Assembly: GCA_029204225.1 (NCBI GenBank)
Contig: CM055101.1
Location: 37,379,648-37,443,647 of the forward strand
Direction: 5' to 3'
Source of the DNA: Diphasiastrum complanatum
Taxonomy: Eukaryota > Streptophyta > Lycopodiopsida > Lycopodiales > Lycopodiaceae
Length of the DNA: 64,000 bases
In this document: positions 23,648 through 39,156 of the stretch, one piece after another
Numbering within the stretch: position 1 is the first letter of the stretch
Layout: the number at the start of each line of letters is the position of its first letter
The notes under the pieces: generated by a model
Told to the model about the DNA's origin: nothing
The model's input: only the letters and a program-made list of their open reading frames with translations
The model's database searches: none
Translations under genes and position numbers: made by a program

Positions 23648-24493
23648 TGTCGTGCTATACCAACAGAGTTATTATGAAACTTATGTCTGTTACAAACAAG
23701 AACACAGGTCAATGACTCAATTCCTCAGACAGGGACTGTCATCTCAAATGTCTACATACAATTCTATCAATGATCGTGAAAGACTGTACCAAATGTAAAT
23801 GTTATTCGAGTGTCGAATACAAAGTGTTCGTGGCAAACGAATAAGATAGTTTTAAGACAATTTCTTTAGAACATATTTACAGACATACAACAAACAAATG
23901 TAATGCACTAGGCGACTGTCTGACCAGAGAGTAAGTTATGAAATGCAGTAGAGATTGCTAGTAGACTCAAGATCACTCACACCTAATAGTGCAAAGAACA
24001 GAGATAAGAGAGAATAATTCTCGACACTCTATTCACTTCTTCCGATATCTCACATATACATAATCTCTTTCTCTCTCGATGATTGAGACTGAAGCGTGTA
24101 GTCTATATATGTTCTACGAAGCGAACAAACACACCTCTAAAGGCTACAAGTGTGTCGCTCCCTCGAAAAGGTCTAGTTAATAATTAGATTGAATGTATGT
24201 TCAATTATACCGTGAGAGATATATTTAACTAAGAGTTTAAATTACTCTAGTTTAGTATATCGATTCATATTTAGTCATTTCGCGTAAATGACCTAATAAA
24301 GGTTATCCAAGGCAGCGTTTAACTTCTGGAGCTCTTGTCCTTAAATACAAGACAAGTCTTTAGGAGTTGTATTCTCAAAAAATGATATAGGCCTCTTCAT
24401 GATTTATATTTATCCAGCTCATATCTTCATATTCGAGTATATCATGCCACATTTAGGTTGATATTAGTTATTTAGCAAATTCGTGGCATCACA
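23648..24493 (-). mobile_element. Gypsy 5' LTR (minus strand)
   Basis: Proposed from TG...CA ends with matching inverted termini (TGTCGTGCTATACC and, on the other side, GTGGCATCACA) and from its place beside the tRNA-Asp primer site. 846 bp, non-coding. No second LTR in the window confirms the boundaries. Confidence 0.55.
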
Positions 24494-26290
<1,797 letters not shown>

Positions 26291-26302
26291 TGGTATCAGA
26301 GC
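26291..26302 (+). other. Primer binding site, initiator-Met tRNA type
   Basis: TGGTATCAGAGC directly after the family D 5' LTR. Confidence 0.9.
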
Positions 26303-27572
26303 CAAGTACAAGAGGTTTTGTTGAAATTGATAGGGTTAATCCAAATCAAAGCCAAAATTAGTAGTTTTTTGGAAACTAGTCAAATTTTGGGTAGCAAGTT
26401 GGATTTGATAGATATTCTCAAATTTTTTGGACCAGAACTTGTTGTGGGCTGTAGGCCGTACACGTGTGAGGCCGTACAGCTCCGGTTTTGGCTGAGAAAA
26501 TTCAAAAATTTGTAGAATTTGACTCACATACCCAATTTGAGTGATTTTTAGGTGCAAAATCAAGCATTTTCTATAGTGAATCTAATCCCTTGATTAGTTC
26601 TTGGATTAGATCAGCCAAAAAATTAAAATTCAAGCATGAAATAGGTGCATTAATTGATCTTCTCTGATTTTTTGAGTGTATGTTGAATTTAAGAGAAATT
26701 TTGCTAAAAATCATAGATTAAGGAGTGATATGCAAGGTGAGAGGATGAAATCCATTGTACCATCACTCTAGATTTGTTCAAGAGTGATAAGGTCAAGTTT
26801 AGAAGCATCAATTTGCTAAAAAGCATCCTTGGATCTGTCCTCCAAGTGAAACCTGAGTAATTGGTGGAATCCAATAGGAGTGATTGAATTCAATTTATTG
26901 AGCAAAAATTGACATAGTATGTATGAAACTCAAATTAGTTCTATTCAACTTTCTTTGTGAGAGTGTGAGGGTCAACTTGTGATCCCATTTGATGTCTAGA
27001 ATGAGGAGGAGTCCATATTTGAGTATTCATGCATGGTTGAAATCTTTGTGAATCTCTAGTTGTCTAATTTTTAAGCTTTGTGAAAAATTGGTGGTATGGT
27101 TTGTTGTCAAATCAAATCAAATTCATTCTAAATCTCAAGTATGAGATTATTTGGGTCAAGAGTGAGTCCAAAATAAGTGATTAAGTTTGATTTTCATGTA
27201 TTTGAAACAAAACCCATCTTTTGTTCAAGAATCTCAAGTGTTGAGAAAACTAGTCAAGTGAAAAGGAAAATCTAGGTGTCAAATCTTTTTCATATCCATT
27301 TCAACTTTCAAAAGAAAAAGTCATTGGTATTTGATGAGTCCAATAGGAGATTGGATCTGATTTCTTTAGTGATTTGATTCAAAGATTGTGTGCTTTTGTC
27401 TTAGTGATCAAAGCAAAGTTTCCAAGTGACTAGTCATTACTGTGAAGATTGATTCTTAGGTTTGTGAGCTAGACCTTTTGTAGATCCTTCTAGATTGTTG
27501 AAGATGTTCAAATCTAGTCTCTTGAAAGTCACAAATTACATTTGTAGAATCATATCACAGTTTTTTATTCAC
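26303..27572 (+). other. Family D leader, non-coding
   Basis: About 1.27 kb without a sizeable ORF. It contains the palindromic run GTACACGTGTGAGGCCGTAC near 26459. Possible dimerisation/packaging region, by position only. Confidence 0.5.
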
Positions 27573-29450
27573 ATGGCATCAATAGGTGGCATCCTATTAA
27601 AGGAAAGAAAGGATCATGAGTGCAACCTTTGTGGCAAGGGAGGATATTTTTTCTCAAGATGCTACAAAAAGAAGACCAATCCATCCAAGGAGAACCAAAG
27701 CAAGGGGGCCGAGGTGAAGGATGGAGCTTCAAGTTCAAAATGCAAATACAAGAAGGACAAGTCCAAGGAAAGGTGTTTCCTTTGTGGAAAGGTGAATGAG
27801 GCTTGGAGTCTCACAAGGACTTGCAAGATTTGTCTCCAAGAGTCCATCACAACACATGTCAAATCTTTTGAAATTTTTCATTTGGAAGTGCATTGTTTGG
27901 TTCAAGATGCAAAGATAGATGTCACTTTCATGAAAGTAACTTGGATTTATTTTATGTCCTTGGAAAGTATTTTGCTTGGAGCTTTAGATAAGTTCAAACT
28001 TATTGTTATGATCCAAGAGAAATCAATCAAGAATAAGGAGCAGCAATCACAAAATGAAAATAGTTTCATTTATGCTATCATGTCAACTTATGAAGAACCA
28101 TTTTGCTTTGAAGAGATTTTTGTATCTCAAAGGTGGATTAAGGCAATACTAGTTGAGTGTGATGCCTTAAAAGATAGCAAAATATGTTTTCCTTGTAAGC
28201 TTACATTAGTTATGAAGTCAAGGAAATGGAAATATCTTCATAATGTAGGATCCTTTGGTTTCAATAAGATCATGAATGATGTGTTCATTCATAAAGATGA
28301 AAATTGTAAGTTTTCAATCTTAAAGGCAAGTTGTAAACTTCTTATGAGAATAAGTGAAGCATCCAAAGTGGACACTAATATCCATAAGCAAGTAGTTAGC
28401 CTTATTGAGATGGAAATGCCTTTTGATTTCAATATTAGAAAAATCATGCCAAGTTGTGGTGATTTTTGAACTTATGTTTTTAGCATAAGTAATTTTGATA
28501 ATCATAGGAAGTGCATATTGTGTGGTCATAGTTGTTGTGATCATTATGAGACATGGAGGTCTCAAATTTCCATCAAAAAGGAGCACCATGAAGAGGATCT
28601 TAAGGAGTCATCTCAAGGTTCAAGTGTGCCAAGGATTGAGGAGGAGAATCCTTCTCAAGGTTCAAGTGTGACTAGGATCGAGGAGGAGAGACCTTCTCAA
28701 ATTGTGATTCCAAAAAGAAACTCAAGAAATATGGTTGATTCCATGTGGCTCACATTGCAAGGGAAAGAGGAGCATATCTCATGTGGTATACATCTCATAC
28801 TTACTTCTCTTGTGTCATTTGATAAATCAATTTGCTTTAGTGAGATCATTGCATCTCAAAATTGGAGTAAAGCCATACTAGTTGAGTATGAAGTCTCTCT
28901 TGAAAACATAGATGATGTTCTTAAAAGGTTGAAATTGATTTTAAATCAGTTAGAAAGCAAATGGTTATTTCATCAAATGTATGCTCTTGAGTCATGTAAG
29001 AGCAAAAGTGATTTGTTCACTCATAGTTTGAAAATTTGTATTGAGGCAAATTGTAAACTCTTTATGAGAGTAAGTGAATCATCTTCTAAAGACACTTATC
29101 TCCATAATGAAGTATTTAGCCTCATTGGATCTGCGATTAGCATGGTAAACAAGCATGAAGATATGATGCAAACACTTTGTTATTATAGCATGCATAGTCT
29201 TGCCAATTTGGATAAGTCTAATTCTCTAGATCATGGTAACATGATGTTAGATCTTTGTGATCATAATAAGTCAAGAAGAAATCTTTATTTTCTCAAGGAG
29301 GAGCATGCACATGAAGAAGGAGCAAGCCTCAAAGTCAAGCTTCTACATGAAATTTGGAAGGAATCAATTTCGAAGATGCTAGGATGGTGCAAAGCTCTCA
29401 AGTTCATCAAAGATGTCAACATCAAAGAAGCACTATCATGGATATGGTGA
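27573..29450 (+). CDS. Family D protein: gag N-terminus and zinc knuckle fused to a duplicated novel domain, one in-frame TGA
   Basis: From ATG 27573 one frame stays open to 29450 (about 625 codons) except for a single TGA at 28467-28469. The N-terminus MASIGGILL matches copia gag (family A MASNGGIML), but the capsid region is missing, and the frame passes straight to a knuckle-like CNLCGKGGYFFSRC (Tyr for the usual His), a Lys-rich stretch and CFLCGK. Two related segments follow. The first is about 28087-28410 (FCFEEIFVSQRWIKAILVE ... ASCKLLMRISEAS). The second is about 28812-29150 (ICFSEIIASQNWSKAILVE ... ANCKLFMRVSESS). The openings resemble the start of copia RT; the rest I do not recognise. 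CILCGHSCCDH follows the TGA. The stop may be a CGA-to-TGA decay or a leaky stop; both are inference. A structural or dominant-acting gag-like role is possible but unproven. Confidence 0.6.
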
Positions 29451-29572
29451 TTTCAGATCAACATCAAGCTCATTGGCTGATCTTCACACCTTTTGAACCA
29501 GCAAAGACCAATTCAGCCCATGGATTCAAGTTCAAGATCATCACATTTCCATCAAGCTAGATTTTTGAAGAG

Positions 29573-30525
<953 letters not shown>

Positions 30526-31438
30526 TGTTAACATTCCCTGATTAGTTGACCATATATACAATGTACAGTTGTCACACAAGCCAAATACTTCCAAGTACAA
30601 CAGCTTACCTAATTAGGTGACAAACATTTACTGTAATTAATACATGGATGAAATCTATAAATGGATCATCCAGTCACACTCTACGTGATGCTCCATCCAT
30701 GAGACGAATGATTTTGAGCCTCCCAGTTACGCCGTCATTCTGGTTGTAACTGCTATTTTGTTGTGCTTTAGTGTAATATAGCAACAGCACACTTTTCTAT
30801 CTGTGTATAACGTAGATGAATGCTTGTTGTGATTTGAATGCACTTCATTGTTGTTTGATCACACTTGTTCACTCACTCTGATCAAAACACTAACATCTAC
30901 GACTCCTCAGTTTCTGATCAAACGATGGCTATCTTTGACGCCTAAGGAACTTGCGTTGTCATACTGCTCTTTCAATCTATTTGAAAACTAAACGTTTGAC
31001 TAAATCCATTTTTTCAGTAAAACCACACACAAACCATTTCTAATCTCTTCGGTGGACTGTACTCATTCTGTTTTTGTGAGTATGAACTAATTTATAAGAT
31101 CTTGTTGGGCACCAGAACACTTAAGCTATGATTATACTTAGCATAAACATTCTATTAGACTGTTTTTGCATCTAGCAACCTATTGTAGTGAGAGAGTTGT
31201 TCCGCAAATATTCATGCTCCCTTCTCCGTTCGCGTTCTCTATACTCCCTTTTCCCATCAGTACTCAGTTTTAATTATTATCATAGTGCATTTTGTGTTAC
31301 ACTACAGTTCTGTTCTATTTGTGCATTGTAATATCTTATTCATCTTGAACTCGATCTTACTGGTAACTGCCGCATTTTTTATCCATAGCTACCCTCACCA
31401 CTTTTGCTACTAATCTTGATTTTCTTTGATTTACGACA
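30526..31438 (+). mobile_element. Family E copia 5' LTR (proposed)
   Basis: Ends TTTACGACA directly before a primer-site-like sequence. The start TGTTAACATTCC is a proposal from the TG rule, with no second LTR to confirm it. TATA-like TCTATAAATGG at about 30653. Confidence 0.4.
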
Positions 31439-31450
31439 TGGTATAAGAGT
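31439..31450 (+). other. Degenerate primer binding site
   Basis: TGGTATAAGAGT, two mismatches from TGGTATCAGAGC. Confidence 0.6.
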
Positions 31451-31581
31451 GGGAGGCTCAGTAATCTGCATTTTCATTGCAAATTCAATCTTGTTTCTAC
31501 CAAGACTTAATCTCAGCAAGTGCGTAGCCAACAATATTCCGCTATTTTTGTTTCTACCAACAATATTGCTACTACACCAGA

Positions 31582-33513
31582 ATGGATTCTACTTCTAGTT
31601 CTTCTCTGATTGACAAGCTCAATGGAGAGAACTACCATCTCTGGAAGTTCAAGATGAAGGTCATTCTATTGACCAAGCTGTGGGACTTAGTTGATGGTAC
31701 TAAAATCAAGCCAGAGGCTAATGCAGCTAGCATCACCAAATGGAGGCAACAAGATGGCAAGGCATTTTCCTTAATCACTCTAAATATCAGAGACTCCCAA
31801 ATCTGCACAGACTGCTAAGGATGCCTAGGACATCCTAGCAACACTCTATGACATCAGAGATGTCACTTCCAGACTACATTTGAGGAAGAAATTCTTCACT
31901 CTCAGAATGTCTGATGCAGACACTATTTCCAGCCATCTCAATACATTCAAAAACCTTATGGAGCACATGACTGCAACATGATCGAACATTGAAGATTCAG
32001 ATGTAGTAATGTCTCTTTTATTGAGTCTCTCTTATGCCTATGAAACATGGGTCATGGCTATTTTGACCCAACAGCAACTTACTCTATCAAGAGTCATTTC
32101 TATGCAGTTACAAGTGGAGATCAGAAGGGATGCAACCTCCTCAAGCTCAGGATTGGATTCCATTGCTCTATACACAACCAAAAATTAAGAAAAATCAAAA
32201 GAGATCTACAAAGTCAGATTTTTCTAACAGAAAGAGCAACTTGCAGTCTGGATTGAATTTTGACTCTAGGTCGAATTCTTACTCAGGGTTGAATTCTGGC
32301 TCAAGATCGAATTCGAATTTTCCTTCATCATTCCAGCAAAAGTAGAACTTGTTCTACAAATATTGTAAGAGGACTGGTCATCTCATCAAGGACTGCAGAA
32401 CACTCAAGTACAACAATGAAAGAAAGATGTCGTCCCAACAACAAGCAAATGCTACCTCAACCAGTTACTCAATCCAGCATGAAGAGGAAGATGAGCTACA
32501 TTTTTTACCAAAGTCGAAGAACAACAGGATATCAATTCTTGGTATTTGGACTCAGGTGCAACACAGCACATGACTCACCATCAAGACTGGTTCCATAACT
32601 ACAAGTCATACACCCATTCTAGAGTTGTGCAACTTGGAGACAACTCAACTCATTCCAGTGAGGGTGAAGGAACAGTCAGGATCGAATTTCAGAAGGTGAT
32701 GTAATGTTTTTGTCCAATGTTCTTCACATTCCAAATTTGACCAAAAACCTGCTCTCGGTTAGCAGAATCACAATTCAGGTCAGAGTGTCGAAATCGATAG
32801 ACAAGGTTGCACTATTTTTTATGGATCTAAGAAAGTTTTTGCTTTCAGTAGAAGGTGTGGCAATTTGTACAAACTCAGTCACTCCTATTCTACAATTAGT
32901 AGTCAAGCTCTTTTTACTACTAGTTCTAATTCAAATGATATGATGTGGCATCACAGATTATGCCATTTAAATTCTAGTTGTATTCAGCAAATGTCGAAAC
33001 AGAACTTAGTACAAGATTTACCTTTCACTAGCAAATCCGATACTCCATGTAAAAGCTGTATTTCTAGCAAGCATGTTAGAAATTCAATCATTTCAGATTC
33101 ATAATGTACTTCTAGAAATTTGCTAGATCTTGTACATTTGTGGTCCTATGCAAACTATTTCCATAGGAAGAGCTGTCTATTTGCTGACTAATATTGATGA
33201 CTTCTCTCGGAGGACTGCGACATATTTCTTGAAGAACAAATCCGACACTCTGAAGTTTTTCATGTAGTTCAAAGCATCATCAGAAAAATCGAGCCAGAGA
33301 AGAATCAAAGCTCTACGCTCTGATGCAGGGGCCACATTTACCTCCAACAAATTCAAAGACTCCTGCAAGGCAACCGGAATACAACAATATTTTACAACAT
33401 GCTCACTTTAGTCCAATGGTGTAGCTAAATCGAAGACTCAGTCACTCATTGAGAGTGCCAAGAGCACGCTGGCCCATGCATCTCTTCCAAAGAAGATCTG
33501 GGCAGAAGCTGTT
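31582..33513 (+). pseudogene. Family E copia gag-protease-integrase remnant
   Basis: ATG 31582 opens a gag of a different copia lineage (SLIDKLNGENYHLWKFKMK). The sequence continues in shifted frames to a knuckle YKYCKRTGHLIKDC (first Cys absent), a protease region near 32545, GAG-pre-integrase MMWHHRLCHLNSS ... PCKSCISSKHVRNS (about 32940-33090), and integrase fragments TNIDDFSRRTATYFLKNKS and ALRSDAGATFTSNKF (about 33190-33355). The catalytic Glu region reads SNGVAKSKTQS, with Glu to Lys. Several stops and frameshifts. Truncated near 33513 before RT. Confidence 0.8.
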
Positions 33514-33826
33514 ACAAGATTGATAATTACAAGGATATTGATGCATAATGTAATTACAAAAATGACACATTAATGTATTTATGATTATAAATATATATAC
33601 TCATTTTTTTTATATATCTCTCATTGAAATACACAAATGTGATATAGAGTTAAGTGTGTTAATTAAAATACCCAAATCTTGGAGTTGTCCTATTTCAAAA
33701 TCGCAACCCTAACAATGAATCCATGAAAAATTTGTTTCCATTCACCATAGAGCATACTCTAATCTAATTAATCTCATTGGAGTTTCTATTTTAATTTCAT
33801 TAGAGTCAATTGTGCTAATTAAGATA
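33514..33826. repeat. AT-rich repeat with a unit repeated across the F/A insertion site
   Basis: 33655-33705 is matched by a diverged second copy now split between 33813-33826, 39774-39788 and 46213-46236 by the insertion of families F and A. Related sequence recurs at about 46680-46790. Unit about 155 bp; identity unknown. Confidence 0.55.
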
Positions 33827-34440
33827 TGTTAAATTCACATGTGTGGGATGCCCTACACATATACTTTTGATCTCCTAAGCCCAATAATACCATAAAGATC
33901 AAATAGCATTGATTGACAATAGGAAAGCTGATCATACAAGAAATATTATTGTGTTACAAGCAAGATCTATCAACAAAATATGAAACTAAGTAGAATAAAT
34001 GCCTCAACTCGACTAGAGAGAGAATATGAATGTACAAACTTGAGTAGAGAGAGAGGGCACAAAGAGCTTAGTCTCCAATTTTGCATTACACACAAAAATC
34101 ATCATCTTCTCAATGAGAGTACATCACATATATATATAGATCCATGGACTCTCCTCCTACTTTGAGTTGAATTGGAGTTATGAATCCACCTCTCAAGCTA
34201 TCTAGACTTATTCAAGCCACCTCAATATGTCTAATTGTGCCACCTAGTATTTTCATGCATTAAATGTGGCATGCAAAGTACAAATGGCAATTCCTATGGT
34301 AGCTTGAGTTTTTACCTCTACCTACCTTGAATATTTTATTCTAAGATGAGTCTTTACTAAGCCAAAAGAGCTCAATTCATCTTTGGCATTTTTAGAACCC
34401 CTACTTACAACATTAGATAGATTTTTCCAATATTTCAACA
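33827..34440 (-). mobile_element. Family F 3' LTR
   Basis: Plus-strand ends TGTTAAATTCACATG ... TATTTCAACA. The palindrome reads CACATGTG here and CACACGTGTG in the 5' LTR. Confidence 0.92.
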
Positions 34441-34448
34441 CTCTTCCT
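34441..34448 (-). other. Polypurine tract of family F
   Basis: Reverse complement AGGAAGAG, immediately before the 3' LTR. Confidence 0.75.
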
Positions 34449-34458
34449 AAACATGTAT

Positions 34459-37400
34459 CTAATGTGGATCAAGCATTGATCTTGAGATAAGACCAAGATT
34501 AGATCTATGCTTTGAGAAGGCACTTTTGCAAAGTGGCTTTGTGAGAAGATCAGCAATACACGAAGATGTGTTGACATGTTCCAAGTTGATTTCACCTCCA
34601 ATGAGCTTTTCCCTTACATAATGGTGTGCCACTTCTATATGCTTGCTTCTTGCATGAAAAATAGGATTGTTTGCAAGAGCTTGGGCCGACATGTTTTCAC
34701 ACTTGATCAAGGGAAGATCATTCTCTTTGATGCACTTTAGCTCCATGATTAACCTCTTGATCCAAAGCACCTCTTTAGTTGTTGTAGTGAGTGGTTTGTA
34801 CTCGGCCTCACAAGAAGATAGGGATATGGTATCTTGCTTCTTTTAAAGCCAAGACACAAGATTGCCTCCAAGAAAGATAGTATTTGCATTAATGGACTTT
34901 CGATCCATTTTATCACTTGCAAAATCGGAATCCGAATAGCCAACAATTGTTAGATCTTCATTCTTGTACAATAAACCATAATCTTGAGTAGAAGATACAT
35001 ATCTTAGAACTCTCTTGGCCATCTTCCAATGTTGGATCTTAGGATCTTGCATAAATTGACTCAATTTGTGCACACAATAGTCAAATCGGGTCTAGTGATA
35101 GTAAGCCAAATTACGGAGCCTATAAGACTCCTATAAAGTGTGATGTCCTCGAAGGATCTTTCATCACCTTTAATAGGGTCTTTTACATCTTGCTCCATGG
35201 GAGTATCTCTGCCTTTACAATTTTGCATATTGAATTTTCTCAACATAGAAAAGACATATCTAGATTGACAAATAACAGCATACTCTTCATGAAAATCAAT
35301 CTCAAGGCCTAAAATGTAATGGATCTCTCCTAGATCTTGCATTTTAAATTCTCCTCCTAATGCATCCTTAGTTTCTTGAACTAGCATCAAACAACTTCCA
35401 CTAAGAATAATGTCATCTACATAGATTAGAAGAATGACAATATTACTACCATCAAACTTTAAGTACATAGAAGGACCATAGTCACTAAGCACAAATCCTA
35501 ATGAAGGTAGAAAGTTGTTGAGTCTTGAATACCATGATCTAGGTGCTTGCTTCAAGCCATAAAGACTTCTAAATAGCAAACACACCTTAGATTTATCCTT
35601 GATGAATCCTTGAGGTTGTATTCAAAAAAGTGTTGGAGACATCAAGTTGATACAATTTCCACTTAAAAAATAAGGCAAGAGAGATTATGATTCTTATTGT
35701 CACCATCTTTGCTACAGGAACAAAGGTTTCTTCATAGCCAAGGCCATATATTTGTGCAAAGCCTTTAGCACATAATCTTGCCTTGTACTTGTTGATGAAG
35801 CCATCATGATTGTACTTGATCTTGAACACCCACTTGCATCCAATGATGTGCATGTTAGGTGGTGGATCCACTAGCTCCCATGTGTGGTTGGTGATCAAGG
35901 CATCATATTCAATCTTCATGGCCTCATACCACTCCTTGGTATTGAGGGCTTTTTGGACATATTTGGGCTCCTCATGAGAAAAAAATAAGCATAAGTGGAA
36001 TCAAGATCCACTTGTTTTCCTTTGTCATCATAAGTGAGCCTCTTAGGCTCGGATCTCTCCCTCACAGATCTTCTAGGAGTGAAAATCCGAGGACTTCCAT
36101 CTTCAAATCTCGACCCCTCCATATCTTGATTGTCTTCAATAACAAAAGGTGATAGATTTTGAGGTTGCTTGATCTCGGCCCCTCCTAGATTGGACTTTTC
36201 TTCTTCATGAAAAACTACATCTCTACTTTCAATTACTTTAGAAGTAGAGAGCATGTAGATTCGATAGGCTTTCTTGTTGGATGAATATCCAACCATTACT
36301 CCTTTGCTTGCACAAGGATCATCCTTATTTCTCGTTTCCAAGGGAATATGGACAAAGCATATGCATCCAAACACTCTAAGGTGATCAACCTTAGGTTTCT
36401 TCAAATAAAGTGCTTCATATGGTGACTTTCCTCCAAGTGCAACATGAGGGAGTCGATTGCAAAGATAGTTTGAACAATTGATGGCCTCACCCCAAAAGTA
36501 TTTTGGCAAGGATGCCTCAATTCTAATGGTTTTGGCACATTCACACAAGGTTCTATTCTTTCTTTCAGCCACCCCATTTTGAGATGGTGTATATGCACAA
36601 GAAAACTCTCTTTTAATGCCTTCAAGCTCACAATAATCATGAAATTTATTGGAAGTGTACTCACCACCTCCATCACTTCTAAGAGTCTTGATTTTGTATG
36701 AAAATTGCTTTTCAACTAAAGCTTTGGACTTTAGGAAATAGTCAAACACCATAGACTTTGAAGCTAGAAGATATAACCAAGTGAATCTTGTGAAATCATC
36801 AATGAAAGTTACAAAGCAAGTAGCATCACCCTTGCTCTTTGAAGATGAGAAGTGCACATCCGAGTGTATGAGCTCCAATGGATGTGTAGTCTTAATAGAT
36901 GACTTTGAAAAAGGCTTCTTATGAGATTTAGATATGGCACAAGCCTCACATGGCTTGAAATTTTTGGAGATAAGATTAGGCAAGCCAATAGATTTGGCTT
37001 TCTTGACCATGGACACCATAGAACTGTAGTTAGGATGCCCCAACCTTCTATGCCATAGTTCCTCCAAAGAAATATGAGAAGCAAAAGCACCATCACAAGA
37101 GTTAGCATACTCTTAGGAATCAAGCTTGTAGGCTCCACCATATCTAGACCCAAATGCAAGGATCTCATCATGCTTCTTGATTGTACATGTATCAACATTG
37201 AAATTCACATCTAGTCCACTATCAAGCAATTGCCCAACACTAATAAGATTTTTTGTTAACTTAGGAACAAAAAGTACTTTAGATAGAGAAAAAACTTTTG
37301 ATGATGAAAGCTTTAAGGGAATGGTCCCTATGCCTTCAATAGCACACTCATGATCATTTGCTGTGTAGATGGACTTCTTGGCTCCTTCATAAGGTGTCAT

Positions 37401-38398
37401 GGATGAAAAAGAATGCTTGGAGCTACACATATGTGAGGAAGCTCCATTGTCGATGTACCACGAACCATCCTTGTTGAAAGCTAATGAAGAAAAACTCGAG
37501 ACCATAAGAGATCCCTCTCCATCACTTGCATGAGCATCTTCCTTCTCTTCATTGGAAATGTTGGCTTGCTTGAATTGACTCTTCTTCTTGAAGCAATTGG
37601 TGGCATAATGCCCCTTCTTGCCACAAAAGAAACACTTGATGTTTTTCTACTTCTTCTTGGATGTGAAAGCTCGAGAGGACTCATCATCTTCTTCTTTCTC
37701 CTTGGAAATAAGATTGTTCTTGCTTGAAGAGGGTTGGTGTTGATTCTTACTTCTTGACTTGTGCTTGTAAAGAGGGCTTTACCATCAATGTTGAGAGACA
37801 GTCTTTCCATTTTCAAGAGTTTATACTCTTCTCTTGATTCTTCAGAAATGAGCACACTTTGGAGTGCTTCCAAACTTGGTAGCTCCTCCTTAATGGCATA
37901 ACTCTAAAAAAGGTTGTCATATTCCTCCTTTAACCCATTAAGTATGACTTGAACAAGTTCATTTCGGTTGATGGAGTCTCCTATGCATGACAATTCTCTA
38001 TGGAGGTCTTTAACTCTCATTACATAAGCTGAAGCACTTTCATCACTTCTCTATACACTTTGAAAAATTTGGTTTCTTAGTGTTAGAAGCCTAGAAGTAT
38101 TATTTGCCTCATAGATGGACTTGAGAGTATCCCAAGCATCTTTGGCATTAGTACAAGCACCAATTTCTCTTAAGATGTCATTTGAGACATTCATTTTAAT
38201 ATAATGTAGAGCCATCCTAGCTCTCTTTTTGTACTTTGGGATTTCTTGAGGAATTTGTGGTTCTTCTTCAATACCAAGTACAATATCCATCACATCTTGT
38301 AGAATTAAGACAGATTCCATCCTAACCTTCCAAATTGAGTAATTGGAGGTTGACAATCTTTCACTTGCTTCTAATAGAAAGGCACCCATTGAAGACAT
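34459..38398 (-). pseudogene. Family F copia gag-pol, inactivated
   Basis: Domains on the minus strand. Gag starts at ATG 38398 (MSSMGAFLLEASERLS), then a knuckle region (about 37620). Protease WYIDNGASSH (about 37450) has Asn for the Ser of the usual D-S-G. GAG-pre-integrase is WHRRLGHPN (about 37055). The integrase keeps SDVHF, LRSDGGGEYTS and AERKNRT, intact over 37067-35916. RT has KARLCAKGFAQ, YQLDVSNTFL and LLIYVDDIILSG (35919-35061). RNase H has YSDSDFASDKMDRKS through ADLLTKPL (35073-34459). Lesions: in-frame stops at 38051-38053 and 37904-37906 (both where Gln is expected), a stop near 37113, and frameshifts in gag, between integrase and RT, and within RT/RNase H. Closely related to the family B gag at 12011-13181. 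Confidence 0.93.
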
Positions 38399-39144
38399 AA
38401 AGAATGTTGGAAACCAAAAAAGATGGATGAAAAAATTGCTTATCTTCTCACTATAGGAACCAATCAAGGGCAAAAAAACCAAATCCTATGTAAGACTAAG
38501 CAAAAAAACTGTGAGATAGGTTTCACTAGTTTTGAAAATCTCTCTAAAACAAGATTTGAATCATCAAAAAAGATGAAGTATGGCAAAAGTTATGGTTCTC
38601 TGAATTTCACACATGTGAAATACTCCAAAAATGTCAAATTGACTCAAATACAATCTATTTGTATGAAACAATTTGCCTAGATCCTCTAAATTTTGCCTAA
38701 ATCACGTATAGATGAGGTTGGTAAACTTCTGGGTGATTTTTGTGATCATTTAAGCAATAAATGACATGTACTCAAGATTTGCCACAGGTCTAGGCGCCCT
38801 ACCTACACCTATTCAAAAGCTTATAACTTTTGATTGGCTTATCCAACTGTCATGATTCAAATTGCATCAGATTCTACCATTTCTAGCTTTCTAGTGGGCC
38901 AAATTGCATGAAATTTGGATCTAAGCTTAGAGAGAACCACCAAACTAAAAATGGGCAGATTTCACACGTGCCTGCACCTGAAAATCCATACAGTACCTGA
39001 TCTGAACCATTCAAAGTGGTTTGAAGCCCTAAATCACCAAAAAACTGCAAACTAGCTAGGAAGTAGAATCTAGACAATTTCTAGCTTGAAATCTGATCAA
39101 ATTTGCAAACTTTTCGATTAGATTTGCTTGTAAATCTTAGGTAG

Positions 39145-39156
39145 GCTCTGATACCA
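39145..39156 (-). other. Primer binding site, initiator-Met tRNA type
   Basis: Reverse complement TGGTATCAGAGC, intact, directly beside the family F 5' LTR. Confidence 0.9.
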
